A stretch of DNA of 45,480 nucleotides from Bacteroidales bacterium (GTDB taxonomy: Bacteria; Bacteroidota; Bacteroidia; Bacteroidales; TTA-H9), in NCBI GenBank assembly GCA_028689615.1, contig JAQVCV010000036.1, forward strand, positions 1 to 45,480. Direction: 5' to 3'. This document shows, piece by piece, positions 22,706 through 32,051 of this stretch. The translations under genes and the position numbers were made by a program. The notes below the pieces were generated by a model. It searched no databases, was not told where the DNA came from, and was given only the letters and a program-made list of their open reading frames with translations. Within the stretch, counting starts at the first letter, position 1, and every line of letters starts with the position of its first letter.

Positions 22706-24964
22706 ATGACTCAGATTTTCCTTATTGTAGTAGTAGTACTTTTCATTTTAGCCATTGCAGATTTGGTGGTTGGAGTGAGCAACGATGCAGTAAATTTTCT
22801 CAATTCTGCTGTAGGGGCAAAGGCAGCCTCCTTTACAGCCATCATGGCAGTGTCAGTTGCCGGCATTATGGTTGGAACCCTGTTTTCGAGCGGCATGATG
22901 GAAATTGCCCGGAGTGGTGTTTTTCATCCCAACATGTTCTATTTCACCGACATGATGTACATTTTTCTGGCGGTGATGATTACTGACGTATTGCTTTTAG
23001 ACACCTTCAGCAGTTTTGGATTGCCAACCTCAACCACGGTCTCCATTATTTTTGAGTTGTTGGGTGCAGCAGTTGGTATTGCGATGCTGAAAACCATTTC
23101 AGATGCAAACAACATGCATCAACTGGGCGAATACATCAATTCGGGTAAAGCACTGGCCATTATAAGCGGGATCTTGCTATCGGTAGTAATTGCATTCACT
23201 TTTGGAGCCCTTGTTCAGTACCTAAGCCGGTTGTTGTTTACTTTCCGGTTTCAGGATAAAATGCGGTATTTGGGAGGAATCTGGGGAGGGATAGCGATCA
23301 CAGCCATCACCTATTTCATGGTAATAAAAGGGGCCAAAGGAGCCTCTTTTATGAAACCCGAGTATTTAGCTTTCATCAACCAACACACTTTTTCAATTCT
23401 GTTGACTAGCCTCGCGTTTTGGACCTTGCTTTTCCAGGTTCTCATCTGGTTGTTTAAAACAAACGTACTGAAAATAACGGTATTGGTAGGAACCTTCGCG
23501 CTTGCGATGGCCTTTGCAGGAAACGATCTGGTGAATTTTATCGGAGTTCCTTTAGCCGGATTCGAATCATTCAGAATTTTTTACTACTCCGCCACTCAAA
23601 ACCCAGAGACCCTCACCATGGGAGCCTTGATGAATCCGATTGTCACTCCTACTTATATGCTGCTGATTGCTGGAGTGGTGATGTCGCTGACGATCATATT
23701 CAGCAAAAAAGCAAAAACGGTAATAAACACCAGCGTGGATTTAAGTCGCCAGGATGAAGGGAGCGAAAAATTCCCATCACTGGCATTGTCAAGAAGCATA
23801 GTAAGGTCGGCAGTTAATGCCAGCCGTACTTTCGAAAAAGTGACACCCGGTTTTCTACAACGGTTCCTGAGTCGGCGCCTTCAGCAACCTTCACCAGCGG
23901 AAATAAAAAGGGCCCAAGAAGAAGGCATTTCGTTTGACCTGGTCAGAGCCTCGGTTAATCTGGTGGTTGCCAGCATGCTGATAGCTTATGGCACTTCTCA
24001 CAAATTACCTCTGAGCACTACTTATGTAACCTTTATGGTAGCCATGGGAACCTCGTTTGCCGATGGCGCCTGGGGTCGCGAAAGCGCAGTTTACCGCATT
24101 TCGGGGGTACTTATCGTAATAGGAGGTTGGTTTCTGACAGCTCTGGTGGCATTCTCTGTATCGTTTATCATGTCTCTTATACTTTACAAAGGGGGGATGA
24201 TAGCTGTGGCAGCTTTAGTAGTGATGGCCTCTTACCTCTTAATCATGCAACACAAAGCCTACGTTAAGAGAGAGAAAGAGGCAGCTATCAACGTTGAAAC
24301 CGAATCAAAAACAACAATTCTCGACAAATCTAAAATTACCGACCAGTGTAGAACGGATATTCGGGAAGCCTTGCACAATGCAACCAGGCTGTATAACCAG
24401 ACTCTGGACTTCTTGTTCCATGAAAACCTAAAGAAACTGCGTGAAACTCAAAAAGATATCGAGAGATTCAACAAGCACACCAAAAAGCTCAAAAACGAAA
24501 TTACCCTTGTAGTAGCCAAGCTGAAAGACGACTCAATCGAAACCGGCCACTACTATGTTCAGGTGCTTGACTTTTTGCGTGAAATAGCTCACTGCTTGAA
24601 TTATATTAGCAAACCTTGCCTGAATCACCTGGAAAACAACCACAAAGGATTGCTCAAGCAGCAACAAAACGAATTGGAAAGGTTGCAGAAAAACATGTTG
24701 CAACTTTTGACTACCGTTTCCAGAGCTATCGAAGAAAACGATTACTCCAACCGCGATCAGATTTTGAAACTTCAACAAAACGTGATGGACGAAATCGACA
24801 AAGCCCGCAGGGCACAGGTAAAAAGGATAAAATCAAAAGAAACCGGCACAAAAAACAGTGTCCTCTTCCTGAATATCCTGGCCGAGACCAAGAACCTGGC
24901 TCTTTTCGTTACCAACCTGTTTAAATCGAACAGAGATTTTCTTTCGATCACCAAAGAACAGTAG
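22706..24964 (+). CDS. PiT family transporter with a PhoU-like C-terminal cytoplasmic domain
   Basis: I take the ATG at 22706 (752 residues), because the earlier one at 22658 falls before the predicted promoter. The N-terminal 530 residues form about twelve helices with the PiT repeats VGVSNDAVNFLNSAVGAKAA and AFAGNDLVNFIGVPLAGFES and the serine/threonine pairs LPTSTTVS and LPLSTTYVTF. The last 210 residues (after about 545) are soluble and helical, rich in Lys and Glu (LHNATRLYNQTLDFLFHENL), and resemble PhoU/DUF47 bundles. This makes one protein that combines transporter and regulator. The divergent operon encodes the same two functions as separate proteins. Substrate is probably phosphate. 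A bidirectional terminator follows. Confidence 0.9.
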   Translation: MTQIFLIVVVVLFILAIADLVVGVSNDAVNFLNSAVGAKAASFTAIMAVSVAGIMVGTLFSSGMMEIARSGVFHPNMFYFTDMMYIFLAVMITDVLLLDTFSSFGLPTSTTVSIIFELLGAAVGIAMLKTISDANNMHQLGEYINSGKALAIISGILLSVVIAFTFGALVQYLSRLLFTFRFQDKMRYLGGIWGGIAITAITYFMVIKGAKGASFMKPEYLAFINQHTFSILLTSLAFWTLLFQVLIWLFKTNVLKITVLVGTFALAMAFAGNDLVNFIGVPLAGFESFRIFYYSATQNPETLTMGALMNPIVTPTYMLLIAGVVMSLTIIFSKKAKTVINTSVDLSRQDEGSEKFPSLALSRSIVRSAVNASRTFEKVTPGFLQRFLSRRLQQPSPAEIKRAQEEGISFDLVRASVNLVVASMLIAYGTSHKLPLSTTYVTFMVAMGTSFADGAWGRESAVYRISGVLIVIGGWFLTALVAFSVSFIMSLILYKGGMIAVAALVVMASYLLIMQHKAYVKREKEAAINVETESKTTILDKSKITDQCRTDIREALHNATRLYNQTLDFLFHENLKKLRETQKDIERFNKHTKKLKNEITLVVAKLKDDSIETGHYYVQVLDFLREIAHCLNYISKPCLNHLENNHKGLLKQQQNELERLQKNMLQLLTTVSRAIEENDYSNRDQILKLQQNVMDEIDKARRAQVKRIKSKETGTKNSVLFLNILAETKNLALFVTNLFKSNRDFLSITKEQ

Positions 24965-24991
24965 TTAACTAACAGAAAAACATAGCACTAC

Positions 24992-25028
24992 AAAAAATCT
25001 CCGGCTTTAAAAGCCGGAGATTTTTTTT
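24992..25028. terminator. Bidirectional terminator between convergent genes
   Basis: TCTCCGGCTTT (24998-25008) and AAAGCCGGAGA (25010-25020) form a strong stem. It is preceded by six A's (24992-24997) and followed by eight T's (25021-25028). It can therefore stop both the rightward PiT gene and the leftward universal stress gene. Confidence 0.9.
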
Positions 25029-25083
25029 GGTACGATTTCATCAACTGAAACATAGAGAATTAACAGCGAGAACACAACAGTTA

Positions 25084-25899
25084 CTAAACCATGAAGGGAT
25101 TCATACACAAAACCGGTATCTGGGCTTCGTTGAAAATGATTTTTTCATCCCAGGGGCCAGGTTTGAATCGAGTGCCTCCCTCCTCTTCATCGCTCATTAA
25201 AACAATCATTTTCACACGCGAACCAACTGCCAGTTCGATAACAGACTTTGAAGTATCAGCCTCAGACGACCCAGGAACTAAAATGAAATCAATTCCTGCT
25301 CCCTTCAGGATATGGGCTATCCGGTCGGTTCGCTGGCGATGCTCATCGGGATGTACTACTCCGGGATTGGTTTCAGAAATAAACAACGTGCATTTAAACA
25401 GTTTACAAAGCCTGATGATGGCTTCCAACTTATGCTCCCATTTGCAAAAAACATTAAGTGGCAGCATAATTTTGTCGAAATTGGCTACAGGTCTTTTCTG
25501 AAAAACCAATGTTGGAACAGGTGTGGCTGTGATTACCCTCAAGAGTTTTGCTCCCGTAATATGCTGCATACCTGTCTTCCCGTGAGTTCCAACAACACTC
25601 AAAATGGCTTCTGTCATAGAAACAGCTTCAGGAATAGCTTCATATATAGTGCCGCTAACCATCAGTGTTTGAATATCAATTTCTCGTCCGAGAGTAAGCC
25701 TGTTGCCTTCCTGACGCAACAATTCCCTGATATACTCCTCTTCAAAACCATTTTCTTCCAACCACTTGCGTGTATAATGATTCAAAGCATGAACTAAAAA
25801 CAGATCTGTATTGAATAATTCAGCAAGGTTTGCAGCCTGCAAAGCGGCGTTACCGCAAACCTCAGAAAAATCAGTAGGGACTAAAATCACTTTACGCAT
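25084..25899 (-). CDS. Universal stress protein with two UspA domains
   Basis: The 271 residues hold two tandem UspA folds. Domain 1 (1-140) opens MRKVILVPTDFSEVCGNAAL and contains the ATP-binding stretch VGTHGKTGMQHITGAKLLRV. Domain 2 (about 150-271) opens FDKIMLPLNVFCKWEHKLEA and ends EAQIPVLCMNPFMV, but lacks an equally clear GxxGxxxxxxxxxG motif, so it may not bind nucleotide. Such tandem proteins accumulate under starvation or stress in Bacteroidota. The gene stands alone, convergent with the PiT fusion gene. Its upstream region (25900-26220) is AT-rich, with a promoter-like TATTTTTA on the minus strand within the first 30 bases, and I see no other gene there. Confidence 0.92.
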   Translation of the reverse strand: MRKVILVPTDFSEVCGNAALQAANLAELFNTDLFLVHALNHYTRKWLEENGFEEEYIRELLRQEGNRLTLGREIDIQTLMVSGTIYEAIPEAVSMTEAILSVVGTHGKTGMQHITGAKLLRVITATPVPTLVFQKRPVANFDKIMLPLNVFCKWEHKLEAIIRLCKLFKCTLFISETNPGVVHPDEHRQRTDRIAHILKGAGIDFILVPGSSEADTSKSVIELAVGSRVKMIVLMSDEEEGGTRFKPGPWDEKIIFNEAQIPVLCMNPFMV

Positions 25900-26220
25900 A
25901 GATTCAACTATTTAAAAATAAGAAAATTACCATACAAACATTAAGACTGATCACTCAAATATCTTAAAAGAAAATCTCACGATTTTAAGCTTTTCCGGTC
26001 TGGATAACAAACTTAGTAAATAATCACATAAAAATCATATTTGCCGGATTTTATTTTTCAAATTCGCGTACTGTCAGCCATTCAAAACTGCTAATCAATT
26101 ATTTGCTTTTGCTTCACAACCATAGAATAGTTGTTAAATTGATGAAAACCGACTAAAATTACCCAATGGAGCCTGGTCAGGATCAGATTGAATGGAAATA
26201 GATGCAAGAATGATTTTCCG

Positions 26221-26228
26221 TAGATTTG
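26221..26228 (+). promoter_or_regulatory. Predicted promoter of the amgK-rapZ / murU operon
   Basis: TAGATTTG is a full -7 match. The predicted transcription start (about 26235) is only about 7 bases before the GTG start codon at 26242, so the mRNA may be almost leaderless. No clear -33 box is seen. Confidence 0.5.
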
Positions 26229-26241
26229 CAAAAAAAACAGA

Positions 26242-27672
26242 GTGAATCCATCCACCTTAATTAGCAGATTGTTTGAACAATCCTTCGGGGTCTGGCCTGA
26301 GACTTGCGAGCCCTTGCCAGCCTCTGGTTCAGACAGGCAATATTTTAGAATCCGATCAAAATCAGACTCCGTTATTGGTGCCTTCAACTCAGATAAGGCA
26401 GAGAATAAAGCATTTACAACTTTCACACACCATTTCCGACGTATTCATCTTCCTGTTCCTTCCGTGTTGGCCAACGACTCAGAGCATGGAGTATATCTGC
26501 TGAATGATTTGGGCGATGAAACCCTTTACGACCGGTTAACAACCGACAGAAAGGGAGGCAAATTCCCAGACAGCGTTTTGCCCTTATACAAAGAGGCCGT
26601 CAGACAGTTGCCTCAATTTCAGATAAACGGAGCTAAAGACCTCGATTTCAGTGTTTGTTACCCCCGCGATGCCTTCGACACCCGCTCCATGCTTTGGGAT
26701 TTGAATTATTTCAAATACTACTTCCTGAAACTCGCCAAAATTCAATTTGACGAACAAAAACTCGAAGACGACTTTGCCCTTTTTTGCATCTTGCTCTCAA
26801 AGTCAGAAAGCAACTTTTTCCTTTATCGCGATTTCCAAAGCCGCAACATCATGATTCACCAAAATCAGTTGTGGTTCATCGACTACCAGGGAGGACGCCG
26901 AGGTGCACTGCCCTACGATCTGGCTTCGCTGCTCTACGACGCGAAAGCCGATATTCCAAACGAAATCAGGGAGATTCTGCTCGGAGAATATATAAATTCA
27001 GCAAAACAACTGCTCCCGATTGATGAACATCGATTCAGAAATGAATTCTACAGTTTTGTTCTGATCAGAATTCTACAAGCATTGGGTGCTTATGGTTTCC
27101 GTGGGTTTTACGAACAAAAAAATCATTTTCTGCTTAGCATCCCTTACGCAGTCAAAAACCTTACTTACCTCCTCAACAACAACCTGTTACCACCTGGATT
27201 TAGCGAGCTAACAAAAGTTCTTGAGCGAATTATCAACGAAAAATCGTTGCTTGACTATGGCAAAACTACCAATCGGCTTACTGTTGATATTTGGAGTTTC
27301 AGCTTTAAAAAAGGAATACCCGTTGATAAATCAGGTAATGGAGGAGGATTTGTTTTCGATTGCAGGGGACTACCTAACCCGGGGCGTTTGGAGTCGTTGA
27401 AAGATTTCACAGGAAACGAGCAGCCGGTAATCGAATACCTTGAAAAACAAGACGACGTGAAGGCGTTCGCCCTGGAGACCCAATCGCTGGCAGCCAGAAC
27501 CATCGAGAACTACCTCACGCGTGGTTTCAGCCATTTGATGATCTCGTTCGGATGTACCGGAGGCAAACACAGATCGGTTTTTCTGGCCAACCAATTAGCA
27601 GGTTTTTTAAAAGGAAAATACAACATCGACATCAATTTGCGGCACCGGGAGCAAGAGTCACGCTTGGAATAA
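26242..27672 (+). CDS. AmgK-like sugar kinase fused to a RapZ C-terminal domain
   Basis: This 476-residue protein starts at GTG. Residues 1-330 are an aminoglycoside-phosphotransferase-type kinase. They show LPASGSDRQYFRI (nucleotide-binding start), the catalytic loop FLYRDFQSRNIMI, and the metal-binding IDYQGGRRGALPYDLASLLY, closest in pattern to AmgK. AmgK phosphorylates N-acetylmuramate and N-acetylglucosamine at the anomeric carbon. Residues about 345-476 match the C-terminal domain of RapZ, with GGGFVFDCRGLPNPGR and SFGCTGGKHRSVFLANQLA. In enterobacteria this domain senses glucosamine-6-phosphate and binds small RNAs. The N-terminal P-loop domain of RapZ is absent. A MurU-like gene lies downstream in the same operon, which supports a cell-wall recycling role. 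The fusion suggests that the kinase is tuned by an amino-sugar phosphate; that is inference. Confidence 0.88.
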   Translation: MNPSTLISRLFEQSFGVWPETCEPLPASGSDRQYFRIRSKSDSVIGAFNSDKAENKAFTTFTHHFRRIHLPVPSVLANDSEHGVYLLNDLGDETLYDRLTTDRKGGKFPDSVLPLYKEAVRQLPQFQINGAKDLDFSVCYPRDAFDTRSMLWDLNYFKYYFLKLAKIQFDEQKLEDDFALFCILLSKSESNFFLYRDFQSRNIMIHQNQLWFIDYQGGRRGALPYDLASLLYDAKADIPNEIREILLGEYINSAKQLLPIDEHRFRNEFYSFVLIRILQALGAYGFRGFYEQKNHFLLSIPYAVKNLTYLLNNNLLPPGFSELTKVLERIINEKSLLDYGKTTNRLTVDIWSFSFKKGIPVDKSGNGGGFVFDCRGLPNPGRLESLKDFTGNEQPVIEYLEKQDDVKAFALETQSLAARTIENYLTRGFSHLMISFGCTGGKHRSVFLANQLAGFLKGKYNIDINLRHREQESRLE

Positions 27673-27714
27673 TCAAAAAGCGCACTCAGTTGTTATGAAA
27701 AGAAATTTATAACT

Positions 27715-27840
27715 ATGTCGAAAAAAGATTGCAATACCGATAATGCCCCTCGAAAAAAGGATGCCCGCTTCCGGTGTAAAAAATGCGGCGCTGAAGTAAT
27801 GAAGAAAGATAACCTTTGTAAACCAGAGAAGATCAAATAA
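27715..27840 (+). CDS. 41-residue zinc-ribbon-like small protein
   Basis: An ATG at 27715 opens 41 codons ending in TAA at 27838. The protein is very basic (13 Lys or Arg) and carries a CxxC knuckle within FRCKKCGAEVMKKDNLC, plus an N-terminal Cys6, so a single zinc site is plausible. It sits between the amgK-rapZ fusion gene and the murU-like gene. Only one base separates its stop from the next ATG at 27842, so it is almost certainly translated as part of this operon. I recall similar short Cys/Lys-rich proteins in Bacteroidota but no named function. RNA binding would fit its charge and the RapZ neighbour; this is speculation. Confidence 0.72.
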   Translation: MSKKDCNTDNAPRKKDARFRCKKCGAEVMKKDNLCKPEKIK

Positions 27841-27841
27841 A

Positions 27842-28582
27842 ATGACAAAAATGCCTTTTCAGGCGATGATTCTGGCTGCAGGCCAGGGTACACGACTAAG
27901 ACCCCTAACCAATTCCATTCCGAAAGCCCTGGTTAAAGTAGGGTCGAAAACCATGTTTGACCACGTGGCTCAGAAACTTCTCAAATCAGGAGCTCAACGA
28001 CTTGTGGTTAATGTTCATCACCTTGGAGGACAAATAGTTGACCACATCAAACAACATTATTCGGGGCAGCCCATTTACATCTCTTTTGAAACAGAATCGC
28101 TGCTCGAAACCGGTGGAGGGTTGAAGAAAGCTGCCCACCTGATGATTCCGGATCTTCCGGTTTTGGTTCACAACGTAGATGTATTATCGGATATCAGTTT
28201 CACGAAGTTGGCCGCTTTCCACAAAAAAAACAGAGCTTTGGCTACATTGGCCGTTAGAAACCGAAATACCAAACGGTATTTTCTTTTTAACGACCAATGG
28301 CAATTAAGAGGTTGGACAAACAAAGAAACCGATGAAACCAAATTAGTTCACAACCAACCAGAAACACTGCATGAAATGGCCTTCAGCGGAATTCATTTCA
28401 TCGACCCAATACTATTCGATCTGTTCCCCGATGCCAACCGATTCTCGATGGTTGATTTCTATCTTCAGGTTTGTTCGCAACACAAAATTGTTGGATTCGA
28501 CCACACAACCGGACAATGGACTGACATTGGAAAACCAGAACAACTTGAAGAAGCTTCCAGACTGCTGAACCACAAACGATAA
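27842..28582 (+). CDS. murU: MurU-like sugar-1-phosphate nucleotidyltransferase
   Basis: The 246 residues form one nucleotidyltransferase domain. The N-terminal signature is MILAAGQGTRLRPLTNSIPK, with the catalytic Lys following in PKALVKVGSKTMFDH. ETGGGLKKAAHL, HNVDVLSDI and the late motif WTDIGKPEQLEEA are as in MurU. There is no left-handed beta-helix, which excludes GlmU and GlgC. MurU makes UDP-MurNAc from MurNAc-1-phosphate, the product of AmgK, and so bypasses de novo synthesis. The AmgK-like kinase gene two positions upstream in the same operon makes this function more likely than GDP-mannose or glucose-1-phosphate activity, which the fold alone would also allow. Confidence 0.85.
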   Translation: MTKMPFQAMILAAGQGTRLRPLTNSIPKALVKVGSKTMFDHVAQKLLKSGAQRLVVNVHHLGGQIVDHIKQHYSGQPIYISFETESLLETGGGLKKAAHLMIPDLPVLVHNVDVLSDISFTKLAAFHKKNRALATLAVRNRNTKRYFLFNDQWQLRGWTNKETDETKLVHNQPETLHEMAFSGIHFIDPILFDLFPDANRFSMVDFYLQVCSQHKIVGFDHTTGQWTDIGKPEQLEEASRLLNHKR

Positions 28583-28799
28583 AGCCTCACCAATTGCCCT
28601 GGTTAGCGCACCCACAGCCGTTCTCTTATACTGCTAACCCTGCCCTCCGCTACAACCAAATACCCGGCCTTTGCAAAAGCCACACTTAGCTTACTCCTGC
28701 TCCCAGCCCAGACCGGTTCCCCCGATTTATCCGAACTGAAACCCGAATCATGCATCCGCCAGAGTTCCCTTCAAAAAAAACTCTTTATCTCATTCTGCT

Positions 28800-28807
28800 T
28801 ACCTTTG
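28800..28807 (+). promoter_or_regulatory. Predicted promoter -7 element of the TonB receptor gene
   Basis: TACCTTTG is a full match, 25 bases before the ATG at 28833. The 250-base gap 28583-28832 otherwise shows no gene and no recognisable riboswitch; any riboswitch would have to lie after this element, where only about 20 bases remain. Confidence 0.6.
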
Positions 28808-28832
28808 CGGCCATTTTTTTAATCAATTTCAA

Positions 28833-30860
28833 ATGAAAAATTCGTTCAAACAAGAGGCTCCGCTAAGGTTTCACCGTTGGAGCCGCAAGGGATTTGCAAT
28901 TTTCAGTTCACTGCGAAAAGTAGTTACCATTGCAACCCTGTCAATTGCAACCACCATTATCAGTCAGCCTTGTAAGGCACAGCACAAACCCGACACATCA
29001 GCCATTAGCAGAATTCTCGAAACTGATAGTGTAGTGATTACAGCGCAACGAAGCCCCGTGGTGGCCTCAAAACTAACGCGTCCGGTTCAGGTAATCACCT
29101 CAGCGGATATTGAACGAGCTCCGGCTCAGACCCTCGATGGACTGCTGGAACAAATTCCCGGTGTTGACGTCAGAACTAGGGGTGGTTACGGAATTCAAAG
29201 CGATGTGAGCGTGCGTGGAGGCACTTTCGACCAAACGTTGGTTTTGCTTAACGGCATCCCAATGAGCGATCCACAAACCGGACATCATGCCATGAACCTC
29301 CCGGTTGATGCCGATGCAATTGAAAAAGTGGAAGTACTCACCGGTCCGGCAGCTCGTGTCTTTGGCGCTAATGCATACAACGGGGTAATAAATGCAATCA
29401 CCAAAAGTGGATGCTCCGACGGAGTCATACTTCGAATAGAAGGCGGCCAGAATGGGCTATACCAAACCAATGGCACAGCTACCTTCAATGCACGATCAAC
29501 AGAGAATTTAATCAGTGTAGCCAAATCAGGAAGTGATGGTTACATTCCCAACACCGATTTTCAATCAGCAAAAGTCTTTATCCAAAACAAGATCAACCTC
29601 AACATCTTGGATATCGAATCCCAGGCAGGATGGAGCCTGCGCGATTTTGGTGCCAACGCCTTTTACTCCCCCAGGTTTCCCAACCAGTTTGAACATACCC
29701 AAACCTTTAACGCATCAATCAAAGCCTCAACAAAGGGAAAAGTAAAGCTGAGCCCTTCATTCTACTGGCGGAGAAATTACGACAGGTTTGAACTATTCCG
29801 GTCAGATGCCCCTGAGTGGTACACCAGCCACAATTACCACAGAAGCGAGGTAAGAGGGGCAAGCCTGAACACCTTTCTGGCTTGGTCTGGAGGGAAAACC
29901 TCCCTTGGAGCAGAATACCGGCTGGAATCGATCGTCAGCAACATACTTGGTACTCCCCTTTCGATCCCCGAGCCCGTAAACGGAGAAGACGGCATTTTCT
30001 ACAAAAATGGCGACCAACGAGAACTGTTCAGCGTTTTTGCCGAGCACACGTTGTATCTGCGACGACTCACCATCAACGCAGGATTTTTGGGGATCGCTGT
30101 TCCGTCAAAAGATATTGGATTCAAAATTTACCCAGGCATTGAAGCCGGGTACGAAATCTCGAATCGATTGCATCTGTCACTTGCCTACAACCAAACCCTT
30201 CGCCTGCCCACCTTTACTGATCTTTATTATACTTCACCCACCAACATTGCCAATCCCCTCCTAAAACCAGAAGAAGCCCATGTTTGGGAAGGGGGACTGC
30301 GTTTTAAATACCACTTTTTCAATATTATAGGCAACACTTTTTACCGTGCTGGTCGCAATATGATCGACTGGGTGCAGGTTGATGGTGAGGAAAAATGGAG
30401 AAGCATGAACCTCACTGAGGTAGATTTGTATGGTACCGAAATTCAAATAAAATACCAACAACCTGCCACTACAACAAAAGGGCTCATTCAAGGCCAGATT
30501 TCATGGCAATACACTCAGTCCGAAAAAGAAAGTACGGGCTACCTTTCAAAATATGCACTCGACAACCTGAAACACAAGGTAGATATAGTAACCCATTGGC
30601 TTTTACCAGCAGGATTTACCTTAAACATCAGGGCCAGCTACCAGGTTCGTGATGGATCGTACCTGAAATGGCCCGACAACACCCCCACCGCTTACAAACC
30701 CCAGTGGGTGACCGATGCCCGCCTCGCTTGGAGCAGAGGGAAACTTTCAGTTTATGCCGACGCAACGAACCTTTTCAATGCCGATTATACCGACCATGCC
30801 AACCTGCCTCAGCCAGGTCGCTGGTTAAAAGCTGGTATAGTTTACCGGTCAGACAATTGA
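28833..30860 (+). CDS. TonB-dependent outer-membrane receptor
   Basis: The 675 residues open with an unusually long basic N-terminus before the hydrophobic signal segment ([19 protein letters not shown]). A TonB box at about 65 ([11 protein letters not shown]) is followed by the plug domain ([20 protein letters not shown], then [20 protein letters not shown] and [20 protein letters not shown]). A 22-strand-type barrel ends [10 protein letters not shown]. It lacks the N-terminal carboxypeptidase-like domain of SusC proteins and resembles vitamin/siderophore (BtuB/FepA-type) receptors. The ligand cannot be told from the neighbours: it stands between the murU operon and gapA with its own promoter. 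The long N-terminus might contain a later true start, but no internal ATG precedes the signal segment. Confidence 0.9.
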   Translation: MKNSFKQEAPLRFHRWSRKGFAIFSSLRKVVTIATLSIATTIISQPCKAQHKPDTSAISRILETDSVVITAQRSPVVASKLTRPVQVITSADIERAPAQTLDGLLEQIPGVDVRTRGGYGIQSDVSVRGGTFDQTLVLLNGIPMSDPQTGHHAMNLPVDADAIEKVEVLTGPAARVFGANAYNGVINAITKSGCSDGVILRIEGGQNGLYQTNGTATFNARSTENLISVAKSGSDGYIPNTDFQSAKVFIQNKINLNILDIESQAGWSLRDFGANAFYSPRFPNQFEHTQTFNASIKASTKGKVKLSPSFYWRRNYDRFELFRSDAPEWYTSHNYHRSEVRGASLNTFLAWSGGKTSLGAEYRLESIVSNILGTPLSIPEPVNGEDGIFYKNGDQRELFSVFAEHTLYLRRLTINAGFLGIAVPSKDIGFKIYPGIEAGYEISNRLHLSLAYNQTLRLPTFTDLYYTSPTNIANPLLKPEEAHVWEGGLRFKYHFFNIIGNTFYRAGRNMIDWVQVDGEEKWRSMNLTEVDLYGTEIQIKYQQPATTTKGLIQGQISWQYTQSEKESTGYLSKYALDNLKHKVDIVTHWLLPAGFTLNIRASYQVRDGSYLKWPDNTPTAYKPQWVTDARLAWSRGKLSVYADATNLFNADYTDHANLPQPGRWLKAGIVYRSDN

Positions 30861-30940
30861 ACAAACGATTGCGATAGCGGTTTTTTTTAACTTCGTCAGG
30901 CATTCAGCAACAACCCAGGTGCCTGCCAGTATAAAATCAC

Positions 30941-30948
30941 TACCTTTG
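30941..30948 (+). promoter_or_regulatory. Predicted gapA promoter -7 element
   Basis: TACCTTTG is a full match. It lies after the upstream in-frame ATG at 30919 and 39 bases before the ATG at 30988, so it supports the latter as the real start. Confidence 0.65.
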
Positions 30949-30987
30949 TGGCATTCAAACAAGGTTAAACCTATAATTCATACAACA

Positions 30988-32001
30988 ATGTCGAAAATTA
31001 AAGTTGCCATTAATGGATTTGGCCGAATCGGCCGGCTCACATTCAGAGCCCTTTTGAAGAAAGAACAGGTTGAGGTGGTTGCCATCAACGATCTCACAAA
31101 TCCCGCCACCCTGGCGCATCTTCTGAAATACGATTCGGTACACGGTCGTTTCAACGGCACCGTCACTGCTGAAGACAACGCACTGGTAGTAAACGGTATC
31201 AAGATCCCTATCTATGCCGAAAAAGACCCGGCCAACCTCCCCTGGAAAGCACTGGAAGTTGACATTGTGGCCGAATGTACCGGGGTATTCCGCAACCGTG
31301 AAAAGATGCAGAAACACATCGATGCCGGTGCACGCCGTGTGCTGCTTTCGGTTCCGGCCGACAAAGCCGAAGACGTTGACATCACCATTGTAATGGGCGT
31401 TAACGACAACCTGCTGAAACCCGAGCATATCTTCGTGTCAAACGCCAGTTGCACCACCAACTGCCTGGCGCCTGTTGCAAAAGTGCTCAACGACAATTTC
31501 GGTATCGTTCGTGGTTTGATGAACACCATTCACAGCTATACCAACGACCAGATCATACTTGATGCTCCGCACAAAGACCTGCGCCGTGCCCGTGCCGCAG
31601 CCATGTCCATCATCCCCACGAGTACAGGTGCTGCTAAAGCCGTTGGCCTGGTGATTCCGGCTCTTAAAGGGAAGCTCGACGGGTTTGCCATGCGCGTTCC
31701 CACACCCGATGGCTCGGTGGTTGACCTTACAGTGGAACTCGAAAAAGAGGCCACTAAGGAAAGCATCAATGCTGCCATGAAAGCCGCGGCAGATGGTCCG
31801 ATGAAGGGTGTTTTAGAATATTGCACCGACCCTGTCGTGAGTTCCGACATCGTGGGCACAACAAACTCTTCAATTTTCGACAGCCTCCTGACCCAGGTCA
31901 GCGGTGGTAAATTCGTGAAAATTGTAAGCTGGTACGACAACGAGAACGGATACTCAAACCGTATGGCCGATATGTTGGTAAAAATGGCCGAGCAGAAATA
32001 A
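30988..32001 (+). CDS. gap: Type I glyceraldehyde-3-phosphate dehydrogenase
   Basis: From the ATG at 30988 the protein has 337 residues, the normal length. The NAD-binding start is [17 protein letters not shown], and the active-site block is [19 protein letters not shown] with the catalytic cysteine in [24 protein letters not shown] and [17 protein letters not shown] are also typical. The enzyme oxidises glyceraldehyde-3-phosphate to 1,3-bisphosphoglycerate in glycolysis. The longer reading frame from 30919 adds 23 residues that precede the predicted promoter and is rejected. It is a single gene with its own promoter and a strong terminator. Codon use is noticeably more biased (GCC, CGT, AAC) than in its neighbours, as expected of a highly expressed gene. 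Confidence 0.98.
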   Translation: MSKIKVAINGFGRIGRLTFRALLKKEQVEVVAINDLTNPATLAHLLKYDSVHGRFNGTVTAEDNALVVNGIKIPIYAEKDPANLPWKALEVDIVAECTGVFRNREKMQKHIDAGARRVLLSVPADKAEDVDITIVMGVNDNLLKPEHIFVSNASCTTNCLAPVAKVLNDNFGIVRGLMNTIHSYTNDQIILDAPHKDLRRARAAAMSIIPTSTGAAKAVGLVIPALKGKLDGFAMRVPTPDGSVVDLTVELEKEATKESINAAMKAAADGPMKGVLEYCTDPVVSSDIVGTTNSSIFDSLLTQVSGGKFVKIVSWYDNENGYSNRMADMLVKMAEQK

Positions 32002-32024
32002 ATTTATAGTGGCATTATTATTCA

Positions 32025-32051
32025 AAAACCCCGGCTAACAGCCGGGGTTTT
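32025..32051 (+). terminator. Intrinsic terminator after gap
   Basis: AAAACCCCGGC (32025-32035) and GCCGGGGTTTT (32041-32051) form an 11-base perfect stem with a five-base loop, TAACA. The T-rich stretch TTTTGTTGTTT follows. Confidence 0.9.

Noticed and set aside
28583-28832. A cobalamin riboswitch before the BtuB-like TonB receptor, suggested by a GCCAC sequence near 28678
   Set aside because: The remaining conserved B12-box context is missing, and the predicted promoter at 28800-28807 leaves only about 20 bases of leader.
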